NCBI GenBank assembly: GCA_002420145.1
Contig: DIHL01000023.1
Location: forward strand, 340,610 to 404,609
Direction of reading: 5' to 3'
DNA: 64,000 nt
DNA from: Bacteroidetes bacterium UBA5697
GTDB taxonomy: Bacteria > Bacteroidota > Bacteroidia > B-17B0 > Aurantibacillaceae
Shown: positions 1-9,100 of the stretch, piece after piece
How the letters are laid out: each line of letters opens with the position of its first letter
Position numbering within the stretch: position 1 is the stretch's first letter
Program-made: the position numbers and the translations under genes
Notes under the pieces: generated by a model
Told to the model about the DNA's origin: nothing
What the model saw: the letters and a program-made list of their open reading frames with translations, nothing else
The model's database searches: none

Positions 1-857
1 CATTCATTACTCCAAGGATCAGCAGTTGTACTACCAAGATAAATAACTAAATCGTTGTTAGAAACAAAAACCATCTTAATAGCTAAATCTCTTTCGTAAA
101 CACCATTTACGCGATTCATCGTAATTGCCATTTGAGCTTGAATATTTGCTTTTTGCTGAGCTACGGTCCCAGTGCCTGCAAAAATATTTCCATACTCTGC
201 TGTACAAGATTGTGCTAAACGATACGTTCTTAATTTTTGATCATTTATGTTTTGAACTGATAAATTTCCATCACCAGAGCTTCGTAACGATTGTAAATTA
301 ACACCATCATCAGTTAAACATTCAAAGCTTTGAGGATCTGAACCTAAACTATTTTTATCATATACTATATATGTAACTAAATCAGTTGTATATGGGTCAA
401 TAAAAACTGTACTTTTAATTCCAGATAAAGACATCGTATGTAATCCAAACTGAGTAACGCTAAAACGCATAGTAGCCGTTGGATCATCAATACCTTGAGC
501 GGCATAGGTTTTAATCATTGGGAATTTTGCTTCCAAAATAGGATCCATAATAGAAGATTCATATACTTTGAATTTTTCTAAATTTCCAGTAGAATTTGGA
601 AACTCTATTATTAAATCAGACTGATTTGTATTAGCAAATAAAACAGGAGCGTTTGCTAAGATTGATTTTAACTGATTTAGATTTAGTTGAAATAAATGAT
701 AAGTAGAAGGAAATGAACTTCTTCTTACTTTTTCACCCGAAACTTCGGTAACTGTAAGTTTACTCCATAATCCATGATTGGAATTTTGAGCAAAAACATT
801 TGAAATAGTTACTACTAATACAAATGTAATAATTGATTTTAGGTAATTTTTATTCAT
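1..857 (-). CDS. Secreted reprolysin-like (M12B-type) zinc metalloprotease, N-terminal part
   Basis: Reading right to left from an ATG at 857 to the window edge gives about 285 residues without a stop, so the gene is cut by the edge. It opens with a signal peptide (basic start, hydrophobic stretch, VFAQ cleavage region). The prodomain-like part contains phrases such as LWSKLTVTEVSGEKV and PMIKTYAAQGIDDPTATMRFS, and the part near the edge reads DLVIYLGSTTADPWSNE. This matches the propeptide and start of the catalytic domain of Bacteroidota M12-type metalloproteases, which usually end in a T9SS sorting domain. The HExxHxxGxxH zinc site would lie outside the window, so protease activity is inferred from similarity. 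It is probably exported and surface-attached. The 288 bases upstream hold no other gene. Confidence 0.72.
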   Translation of the reverse strand, partial: MNKNYLKSIITFVLVVTISNVFAQNSNHGLWSKLTVTEVSGEKVRRSSFPSTYHLFQLNLNQLKSILANAPVLFANTNQSDLIIEFPNSTGNLEKFKVYESSIMDPILEAKFPMIKTYAAQGIDDPTATMRFSVTQFGLHTMSLSGIKSTVFIDPYTTDLVTYIVYDKNSLGSDPQSFECLTDDGVNLQSLRSSGDGNLSVQNINDQKLRTYRLAQSCTAEYGNIFAGTGTVAQQKANIQAQMAITMNRVNGVYERDLAIKMVFVSNNDLVIYLGSTTADPWSNE

Positions 858-1145
858 GGTGTTTGTGTTTAGTTATATCTAAGCTAGTGAAAATGTTATT
901 CGAAGTCAATTTATTCGTCTAAATTGAGGATTAAAAAAATCTCAATAATCACATTCCTATAGCCTTATTTTACAACAAATTACAATCAGATTCTGTAGTT
1001 TTTATGGAATTGAATTTTTTTTTGTCTAAGTCCGCTAGATTTTAACAAATGAGAAAGATGTTTTTTAGGAATGTACTCATATGATATATGTTTCCTCTAT
1101 TGTTTTTTATGAAATTAGACAAAAAAATAACGTAATTTTGTTTTG

Positions 1146-1406
1146 ATGAAAAAACACTATTTCATATTATGTATACTATTTGCTTTTTTTTTGATGCCAA
1201 ATGATATCGAAGCACAATGTGCCATGTGTAAGGCATCGGTTGAAAGTAGCCAGGGACAAAAAAATTCTGTAGCTGGAGGAATTAATCAAGGCATTATATA
1301 TTTGATGTTAGTGCCATATGCATTAATAGCTTTCATTTTTAGAAAGCAAATTGTGACGGTTTGGAAATTAATTAGAGGCAAACGTGTCGCCGACGAAGAT
1401 TTGTAG
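1146..1406 (+). CDS. Small membrane protein with a CAMC motif
   Basis: An 86-residue protein. The ATG at 1146 is preferred over the TTG just before it because it begins the basic MKKHYF signal sequence. Residues 1-24 form a signal peptide ending in EAQ. The mature part begins with CAMCKASVES, a CxxC pair that could bind metal or form a disulfide. It is followed by a glycine/asparagine segment (GGINQGIIYLM) and one transmembrane helix with a basic cytoplasmic tail. Similar small CxxC proteins are widespread in Bacteroidota, but I know of no assigned function. It converges on bshC with only 7 bases between the stops. A TAnnTTTG box (1133-1140) ends five bases before the ATG, so its mRNA may be nearly leaderless. 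Confidence 0.7.
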   Translation: MKKHYFILCILFAFFLMPNDIEAQCAMCKASVESSQGQKNSVAGGINQGIIYLMLVPYALIAFIFRKQIVTVWKLIRGKRVADEDL

Positions 1407-1413
1407 GCTATTA

Positions 1414-3015
1414 TTAGTTCTCTTTTAAAATCGTGTATTCAAAATTCTCTAAATCGTAAGTAAGGTTTTGCATGATGTTAGAGATAAATTCTTTACCATA
1501 CTTGGTGTAATACATACTAAAATTATCATAACGCTCTTGAGGAGTGCCTTTGGGAAATAACTTTTCTTTAATGCTCCAAATTTGATTTACATCTGTTTCT
1601 GATTTTTGCTTTAAAGCCCTGTTAATTTTTTGTTCAATAGTAGTAACACCGTTAATTGCTTTTTGCTTTTCAGCTTCCGTTGTGCCTACTAATGATTTGT
1701 CAATGCTATTAACGGTTTCAGTAATTGAAGCGTAGATTTCTGCTAGTTGTTTTTTAGCTTCTTCTAAATTAATATCGTTGTGTTGAGTTTTGATAAATTG
1801 TTTTACTAATTCTTCACCATCTTTAAACGTATCATTAATTGTTAAGTTTAATTTTTGCAATTTATTTTGTGTGCCTTTATCCAATAACATCACAAAATTA
1901 CGAGGCATTAAAATAGGCAAATGGATTACGAAAGCATCAAACATTGTCTTGTATTCAAGCCAATATGCTAATTCACCAGGTCCGCCAACATAAGCAATAT
2001 TTGGTAATATTTTTTGTTGATAAAGCGGACGTAACACCACATTTGGACTTAATTTTTCGGGAGTAGTTTGAATGATACTTTCAATTTCTTCCTTAGAAAA
2101 ACTGAGTTCAGTATTTAAAATCACAAAACGCTCACCTTGTTTTTCGATACGCTCTCTTAAACCTTTTTCTTTATAAAAAATATTAATTTCACGCGGAGTA
2201 ACTTGAGCAGAATACTTTTTTTGCAGTTCGGTAATGGTTTCCGACACTAATTTGTAAGAAGTATTTTCGAAAATATCTTTTTTAAATTCTTCTTTAAATA
2301 AGTGTTTTAGTTCCGAATCGTTTCCATCTAAAATGATAATACCGTATTCTCCAAAAAGCTCATTTATCAGGTAACGCGTAGCATCTGCTAAATTTGTATG
2401 GTTAATGTATGCTTTTTCAAACACAGATAGTATTTCATTAGCTTTTTCATTGTCACCTAAAATAGTTTTTAATTCAGTGATCAATTCTTGCAATCCTACT
2501 GTACTAAACTCCCCAACACTTCCTTTTTGAGCGCTATTCCAAACTACTTTTTTGCCAAATACATTAGCATGATTTATTTCTTCAAAATCATGATCTTCGC
2601 TAGCCATCCAATAAACAGGCACAAAGTTTTTATCTGTAAAGTTTTCTTTTAATGATTTACATAAATTAATAGTGCTCGCAATTTTATAAATAAAGTATAG
2701 TGGACCTGTAAATAAGCACAATTGATGTCCAGTTGTAATAGTGAAGGCGTTATTATTTTCTAATAATTGGATATTAGCCAAAGAAGCTGATGAAGTATTT
2801 GATACTAATTTTGCTTGTGATTGAAGTGCTTTTACTAAAACAGATCTATTTAAATAATCAAATTTGTTTTTTTCTAAATAAGCAGAAAAATCTTTTTTAT
2901 TTATATGATGATTGTAGAATGGTTTTACTTGAGAGGATTGATTAATATAATCTTCAAATAGCGTAGAGAAAAGTCCAGTTGATTTTAAACTTGTGTTTTG
3001 TTTGGAAAAAAGCAT
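1414..3015 (-). CDS. bshC: Bacillithiol biosynthesis cysteine-adding enzyme BshC
   Basis: About 533 residues, the usual BshC length. The enzyme adds cysteine to glucosaminyl-malate, the last step of bacillithiol synthesis, in the cytoplasm. Recognisable family segments are FTITTGHQLCLFTGPLYFIYK near residue 95, PVYWMASEDHDFEEINH near residue 140, and LRPLYQQKILPNIAYVGGPG followed by ELAYWLEYK near residues 330-350. The C-terminal part is the coiled-coil region typical of the family (KQLAEIYASITETVNS onward). The start is placed at the ATG at 3015; a TTG two codons earlier is possible but unnecessary. A TAnnTTTG box occupies 3019-3026 on this strand, only three bases from the ATG. No other bacillithiol gene is in the window. 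Confidence 0.93.
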   Translation of the reverse strand: MLFSKQNTSLKSTGLFSTLFEDYINQSSQVKPFYNHHINKKDFSAYLEKNKFDYLNRSVLVKALQSQAKLVSNTSSASLANIQLLENNNAFTITTGHQLCLFTGPLYFIYKIASTINLCKSLKENFTDKNFVPVYWMASEDHDFEEINHANVFGKKVVWNSAQKGSVGEFSTVGLQELITELKTILGDNEKANEILSVFEKAYINHTNLADATRYLINELFGEYGIIILDGNDSELKHLFKEEFKKDIFENTSYKLVSETITELQKKYSAQVTPREINIFYKEKGLRERIEKQGERFVILNTELSFSKEEIESIIQTTPEKLSPNVVLRPLYQQKILPNIAYVGGPGELAYWLEYKTMFDAFVIHLPILMPRNFVMLLDKGTQNKLQKLNLTINDTFKDGEELVKQFIKTQHNDINLEEAKKQLAEIYASITETVNSIDKSLVGTTEAEKQKAINGVTTIEQKINRALKQKSETDVNQIWSIKEKLFPKGTPQERYDNFSMYYTKYGKEFISNIMQNLTYDLENFEYTILKEN

Positions 3016-3244
3016 ATGCAAATGTATTACTTATAAAATTGAATGGAAATAATTTTAAAAAGAGACTTTTTAGGCTAGTATTTCTCTCATTATCAACGTC
3101 TAATTAACACCAAAAAAGCTATTTATCAAGTAGTTACGAATTCATAACCTCGAGTTTCGTTAATTACCTTGTTTTTTGTTAATAATCCAAATTCATTGGG
3201 CTGCAAAGCCTTCGTATTTTTAAGAGTTAAACAGAACTATTTTA

Positions 3245-4489
3245 ATGAGTTTACAAGTTAATGTTAAAGATTTGCTATCAAATCTATACTACAATCGTGG
3301 TGTAGTGGAATTGCTATTTGGTCAGCGCGACCATGTGACAGTAAACGAATTATTGAGCAGAGATGATATTACGGAAGAACAGTACCGTAAATTGGTGTCT
3401 TTAGATATTCTTTACGAATACGAAAATGTGGTAAGCTTAAACGATGCCGTTGTTGCCATGTTTGAAGATTTTATGGAGATTGGAGAAGTTACTCCTGGCT
3501 TCATTAATGATTATATCAATGAATTAAAGCGCCATATTAAATTCTATCAAGAAGCACGCGAAATGCGTTTCTTGCGTAGTATTAAAAAATATTTAAAGCG
3601 TATTAATTCTACCTTAACTCGCGAAATTATTAAGCTTCAAAAAAATGTAGATGATACTTACAAAAACGAAAGTAACTATCGCATTAAATTACAAAAGCTA
3701 GAAGATTACCGTGAGAAGCGAGATACCATCATTGAGTTTATTAAACAAACCAATACTATTGTTGATGAAACTAGAGTATTGTTCAATATCACTAATGATA
3801 CTGAGCTATTTGGTATTGTATCTTCATTAAAAGCAAGTTTGATTGAGAATCTGGATTTCTTAATCGAGATTCAAACAGATATTACGGATTTCATAAATAA
3901 AATTCAATATCAATTAGACGTTTACAAAAAAGCACAACGTTTAAAAGAAGTTAAAGATCATGGAACGCTACACTTTAAAACAAATTTTCGAGAGATAGTT
4001 TCAAACATTAATACCCTTAAACACAACGGACATAAAACGCCAAAAACAAAAATCCCTATCGACTTTTTATACAGCGATGATGGACATGTGTTATGTAAAC
4101 GTATTGCAGAAAAGTATAAAATTACTCGTTTAATGGTTCGTGGACTTGCCGATAAAATGGCAGGTAACTTTAAAGACAAAGGACTTGAGCAACAAATAAA
4201 ATTAGATACAGAAAAATTAGTTGAACGTTTTTTAACTCAAACAAAATTAAACTTGTTTGAATATTTAATGGAATACAAATTCCCAAAAGCAATTGGAACG
4301 GTATCATTTGAAGAGCGTTTATCGTTGTTTGTAGAAATTGCGATGGAGTATCAAAATCAATTAGATTTTAAATACAGATTACAATACCACGATTATGTAG
4401 AGGCAGTAACTGAAATTAAAAAGCGATTGGGTTATACATTGATATTGCCATTGAAAGACAAACCAAAAAAAGAAAAAGCAACTAAGTAG
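3245..4489 (+). CDS. Kleisin-like subunit (MukF/MksF/JetA-like) of an SMC-type complex
   Basis: 414 residues, mostly helical and without a signal peptide. Residues 1-80 have a winged-helix feel (VKDLLSNLYYNRGVVELLFG, then SRDDITEEQYRKLVSLDILYEY). Residues 85-250 are long amphipathic helices. The C-terminal third (LDTEKLVERFLTQTKLNLFEYLM onward) looks like a second helical/winged domain. This layout and length fit the F subunit (kleisin) of MukBEF/MksBEF/Wadjet condensins. The best support is context: the next gene is E-sized and the fourth gene is an SMC-like ATPase, giving the F-E-B order of mksFEB and jetABC. Sequence similarity to known F proteins is not obvious by eye, so the role is inferred. 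It is likely the first gene of the operon, 229 bases downstream of the divergent bshC. Confidence 0.55.
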   Translation: MSLQVNVKDLLSNLYYNRGVVELLFGQRDHVTVNELLSRDDITEEQYRKLVSLDILYEYENVVSLNDAVVAMFEDFMEIGEVTPGFINDYINELKRHIKFYQEAREMRFLRSIKKYLKRINSTLTREIIKLQKNVDDTYKNESNYRIKLQKLEDYREKRDTIIEFIKQTNTIVDETRVLFNITNDTELFGIVSSLKASLIENLDFLIEIQTDITDFINKIQYQLDVYKKAQRLKEVKDHGTLHFKTNFREIVSNINTLKHNGHKTPKTKIPIDFLYSDDGHVLCKRIAEKYKITRLMVRGLADKMAGNFKDKGLEQQIKLDTEKLVERFLTQTKLNLFEYLMEYKFPKAIGTVSFEERLSLFVEIAMEYQNQLDFKYRLQYHDYVEAVTEIKKRLGYTLILPLKDKPKKEKATK

Positions 4490-4501
4490 AAATTATATAC
4501 C

Positions 4502-5113
4502 ATGGAAGAAACAACTAGTTTTAATTTACCTAAACAAACACACGATATTTTTGCTGTGTTGGCCCGTGGCGCTTTTATTTCAAGTAATGGAAGTAGAGAT
4601 GGCATGAACCGTTTGTATGATGTGATTAATAACCCTGAAAATTTCGACAGACTTCAGGCTTACTTTAATGTGATTAGATATAACATTGAACGTGGAAATA
4701 ACTTTTTCTATTTTTCAAAGTTAAGTGAACCAAATTCTGAATTAGAAAAAAAACTAGAACGTTTTGAACGTTATATTGATATCATTGATTTGTTTGCCAG
4801 TATGGATAACAAAATTGGTATTGGTAGTCGTTTTCGTCCAAGTGAAATCGCTGAAGAGTGTAATGCGAATGTACGTTTAAAGCAAAAGCTTCAAAAAATT
4901 CCATTATACCGTTCTGAAACATTGCATAATAAGGTACGTGAAATTTGTGATTTAATGAGTCGTGATTCGTTTTTAGAATTAGAAGACGAAAAATCAGAAT
5001 CGTACAAAGTATTAGATTCTTATAATTATTTATTAGATGTAATTAATTCAATAGCTATCTACGAAGATAGTAGCTCTAGTTCTGATGATACTCAAGCAAT
5101 AATTTATAACTAA
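4502..5113 (+). CDS. Small MukE/MksE/JetB-like subunit
   Basis: 203 residues, cytoplasmic, predominantly helical. It starts 12 bases after the kleisin-like gene, so the two are co-transcribed. MksE/JetB proteins are about 200-230 residues, consist of winged-helix domains and bind the kleisin; size, position and predicted fold agree. Visible features are an N-terminal segment (QTHDIFAVLARGAFISSN), a middle helix pair around EKKLERFERYIDIIDLF, and an acidic/serine-rich tail (EDSSSSSDDTQ). No catalytic motif is present or expected. I do not recognise the family from sequence alone; the assignment rests on the operon. Confidence 0.5.
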   Translation: MEETTSFNLPKQTHDIFAVLARGAFISSNGSRDGMNRLYDVINNPENFDRLQAYFNVIRYNIERGNNFFYFSKLSEPNSELEKKLERFERYIDIIDLFASMDNKIGIGSRFRPSEIAEECNANVRLKQKLQKIPLYRSETLHNKVREICDLMSRDSFLELEDEKSESYKVLDSYNYLLDVINSIAIYEDSSSSSDDTQAIIYN

Positions 5114-5124
5114 ATAATTTTCAA

Positions 5125-6123
5125 ATGAAGACATCACTTTTTTTACTCATGTTTGTTTTTAGTTTAGGCACAATCGCCCAAACTAAATATTCAACTGTAT
5201 CAGACGATTTCATCTCTTATCATGATAATATATCTGCAGCTGAGCGTATGTTTAAAAATGATTCTTTGCTTCAAGCTTACGCAAAGTTTGATATTGCATT
5301 TGAAGGATATAAAGGAGCTGTAAATCCAGGACATTATTTTAGAGCTGCTTTATGCGCCATAAAAATTAAGGAAGAATTTAAAGCATTACATTTTTTAGAA
5401 AAGGCAATTGTTAATGGTTATGAGCTTGATAGTGCGAAAAGAGGAATGGTTACTTTTTATAATCAAAATACAAAGAAAGAGTTTATGGAAAATTTTCCTA
5501 AATGGGAAGAAACCAGAGTAGCTGCTCGAAATACTGATTGGGAGAGTGAGTTAATGGCAACACAAGAAGCAAATAAAAAGTTTAACACTTCTAAATATAC
5601 AGCCGCTATAGATTATTGTACAGCATGTATGAAAAATAAAGCTTGTAATAAAACAGCACCAGATTTTACTTCTAAATATAAATTAGTGAAAGAGAAAATG
5701 AAGGCCGATTCTTTATCTGCTGCAACATTATTAGCAAAGGCTCAACAATTAGGATTTCCTACTGTAAAGTTAGTTGGTAAAAAAGCTAATGAAGTTGCAC
5801 ACTCCATTTTATTAAATTATGATTCGGATAAGAAGAACGAACGATTAGATGGTTTTTTAACTAAAGCGTTAACAGATGGAAATGTTTCTCCAGAGTTTTA
5901 CGCTCAGCTTGTTGATCGAAGAAATGTGAAGAATGGGTTATTGCCAGAGTTTTATGAACCAATTACAGGTTATGAAAAAACGATTGGAAAAGAAATTGGA
6001 GTAGCAAACAAAAAACGTAGAACAATTGGTTTATATCCAATTAAGTTAGTGAGTTCAGCAGCTCCAAAAAGTAAAGATCCTAATGCCGCAAAAAAAGTGT
6101 ACATAGGATTATATGATTATTAA
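5125..6123 (+). CDS. Exported TPR-like protein with DUF6624-like C-terminus, inside the SMC-like operon
   Basis: 332 residues. An N-terminal signal peptide (MKTSLFLLMFVFSLGTIAQ) predicts export to the periplasm. Residues 35-170 look like tetratricopeptide-type helical repeats (AERMFKNDSLLQAYAKFDIA, then HYFRAALCAIKIKEEFKALHF). Residues 205-290 resemble DUF6624: GFPTVKLVGKKANEVAHSI, then LLNYDSDKKNERLDG, then VSPEFYAQLVDRRNVKNG. The function of that family is unknown to me. It begins 12 bases after the E-like gene and ends 35 bases before the SMC-like gene, so it sits squarely inside the operon even though its neighbours should be cytoplasmic. Either it has an independent role or the complex has an envelope partner. 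Confidence 0.6.
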   Translation: MKTSLFLLMFVFSLGTIAQTKYSTVSDDFISYHDNISAAERMFKNDSLLQAYAKFDIAFEGYKGAVNPGHYFRAALCAIKIKEEFKALHFLEKAIVNGYELDSAKRGMVTFYNQNTKKEFMENFPKWEETRVAARNTDWESELMATQEANKKFNTSKYTAAIDYCTACMKNKACNKTAPDFTSKYKLVKEKMKADSLSAATLLAKAQQLGFPTVKLVGKKANEVAHSILLNYDSDKKNERLDGFLTKALTDGNVSPEFYAQLVDRRNVKNGLLPEFYEPITGYEKTIGKEIGVANKKRRTIGLYPIKLVSSAAPKSKDPNAAKKVYIGLYDY

Positions 6124-6158
6124 TAGATTAAGAAATTAGAGATAGGGAATAGAGAAAC

Positions 6159-9100
6159 ATGGAAAATAATTGCAGAATATTAAACAGAATTGTACAAATT
6201 AACATTGCCAATGTTAAGTATACCGACTTAGAATTAAGTGGTAATACTTGTTTTGTTGGTACAAATAACTTTGGAAAAACATCATTGCAACGTGCTATTT
6301 TGTTTTTTTATAGTGCTAACACTAGAGGTTTAGGTATCTCGGCATCTCAAAAACCATTTGAAGAACATTATTTTAAGTATGAAAATTCCTATTTAATTTA
6401 TGAAATTCAAACAGAAAGTAAACCGTTTTTTGTAATCATTTACCGTCATAATAAATTAGTATTCCGTTTTGTAGATGCAGAATATAACCCAGATTATTTT
6501 TTCAACGAAAATGATGAGGCTATTAAAATTAAAGAAGTAATAGCTGGACTGGATAAACGCGGCATTTTTGTATCTCAACAAATTGATACGTTTGAACGTT
6601 ACCGTAACATTTTATACGGAACAGAAACTGATAAACAATTAACTAGATTCCATTTATTAAAAGGTAACGAGAAATATCAAAATATCCCTAAGTCTATTAC
6701 AAACGTATTCTTAAGTTCTAAGAGTAGTATTGATAGTCGTTTTATTAAAGATTTTATTGCCAATTCTTTAACTACTGAAAACAGTAGTATTAAATTAGAA
6801 CAAGTAGATCGTCAGTTACGTCAGTTCAATGAGAAATATTCAGACATTGAAACATATTTAAAGAAAGAAACTCAACAACTAATTGAGTTTATTGATAAAA
6901 AGTATGATCAAGTGCACATGTTAAAAGGTGCGCAAATGGAAATGGCTGATAAGTTAGGAAGTAGTTTGCGTTATGCAGAAACTCAGAACGAAGCTGTTAT
7001 CAAAGCGTCTCAAGAAAAGCAAGAAGAGTTAGATAAATTAACAGAAGCTAACGAAGAACAAAAAACTTTATTAGAAGAAAAACAAAAAGATGTTCGAGAA
7101 GAGATTGGTTACTATGACAGAACGATTCGTGAAGCCAATAAAAAATTAAAAGAGTATAAAGAAAAAAACATTGAACAAGCGGTTGAAAAAAATGCGGAAC
7201 GTGATAAATTGCAAGTGGATTACAATATCGCGCGTCGTGAGTATGAATCATTAACGTCAAATGTTCAAAGTATTGAGATGAAGTATTCATCTTTAATTGA
7301 ACAATTACGTAATGATAAAACCGCTTACATTAATAAAATCAATTCTCGTACAAGTGAAATTTTTAATCACTATAACGAATTGCAATTATTGCAAAAAAAC
7401 GAATTCAATAAAAAAGATGCAGAATTAAAACAAAAGCGCGAAGAAGCCTTAACAGAGCTTAATGCGGAAGTTACTTCTAAGCAAATTGAGTTTAATGAAT
7501 TAAAGGCCGAAGAAAAAGTTATTCGTAACACGCGTTTTTACGAAACAGAAATTAAAGCGCAAGAAACTGAATTAGCAGATTTAAGAGCGATTAATTATAA
7601 AAACAAATCGGAGTTAGCGATTAAAACTAATTTGGTTCAAACCAACCAAAAAGAGTGGGAGAATTTAGAGTCTAAATTAAAAACATCTTTATCTAATCAA
7701 ATTCAAAAAACCAATAATGAAATCATTCGTGTTAAAACGGAGATTAAATCTATTGAAGAAAAATTAAATGTTCAACACGATGCTTTATATGGTTATTTAG
7801 AAAAGAACGTTAAGGATTGGCATAACACAATTGGTAAAGTTGTTAACGAAGATTTATTATTCCGCACAGATTTAAATCCAACACTTACTGATGATAAAGG
7901 ATTGTCATTGTTTGGCATCTCTTTAAAGTTAGATGATGTTCAAGTTGTTTCTAAATCTATTGAAGTTTATCAATTTGAAAAGAATGAGCGTTTAGCTATT
8001 ATCAGAGATTTGGAAGAGGCTATGACTCAGTTCCAAACAGCTAATAATGAAGAAAAAATGTTAGCTGCTGATAAATACGGTAAGCAATTAGGTGAGTTAA
8101 AAGAAGATTTAAAAGTTTTAACTTACTCTTTAGAGTTAGCAGAAAAACGTGAAAAGAAATTAATATTAGAATTAGAAGACTGGAAGCAGCGTGCAAGCAC
8201 AGAAATTGAGCAATCTTTATCTGGTAACCGTCAAAAATTAAATATTATTGAAGAAGAGTTAGCGATCTTAAATAAAAAGAAAAATAATTTATTAAACGAT
8301 TTCAATACTCAATTTGATAAATTAAAAGCGTTTAACGATGAGCGTTTAGCTGATTTAAAATCTCGTCAAGAAACAGAGATTTCTGAATTAGAGGTTGAGA
8401 AGAAAAATCAAGTTAAAGAATACGAAGAAAAAGAAGTTCAGTTAAGTAACGAAAAAGAAACTAACTTCAAGGCTAAAGGCGTTGATAGCAAAGAGATTAA
8501 GAAGATTGATGCACGTATTAAAGAACTGCAAGAGGCATTAAAAGAAATTGATCAATACTCACAAATTGTAAGTGATTACTTGAAAGATAAACGTGAAATT
8601 TTTGATAAACTTCCTGATTTAATTCAAAAGAAAGAAGAGTATGTAAAATCAGCAAATGATTTAAGTGCTGAAATTGAAGAAGTTTCTCGTAAGTTTAATA
8701 TCAAACGTATGGAGTTGAATAAACAAAAACGTGCGTTTGAAGAAGAGTTAATCGAGTTTAATAATGGTATTAATTATTTCACAAAAAATTTCCGCGAAAC
8801 ACCTGTATTTAATAAATATGCGGATATTATCGATAGAGCAGAGCCTAAGAAAACGAATTACAGTGTAATGGATTTGTGTACTCAGTTATTGAAAAACGAT
8901 TCACATTTCAATGAAGAGTATACAGCCTTCCAACGTTACGTTAATGAGTTTGCAGGTAAATTCAGATTAGATAATCACTTTAACTTTGTGATTCGTAATG
9001 ATGCGACTCAAGGAGAGTATGAACGTTTTGCTCAAAACCTACGCTCATTCATTAACGAAAATAAAATTGAATTATCTATCGCCGAAACAGCTACTCAAAT

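Noticed and set aside
1790..1993. Opposite-strand frame inside bshC
   Set aside because: It is a shadow of a strongly conserved gene, with no motif of its own.
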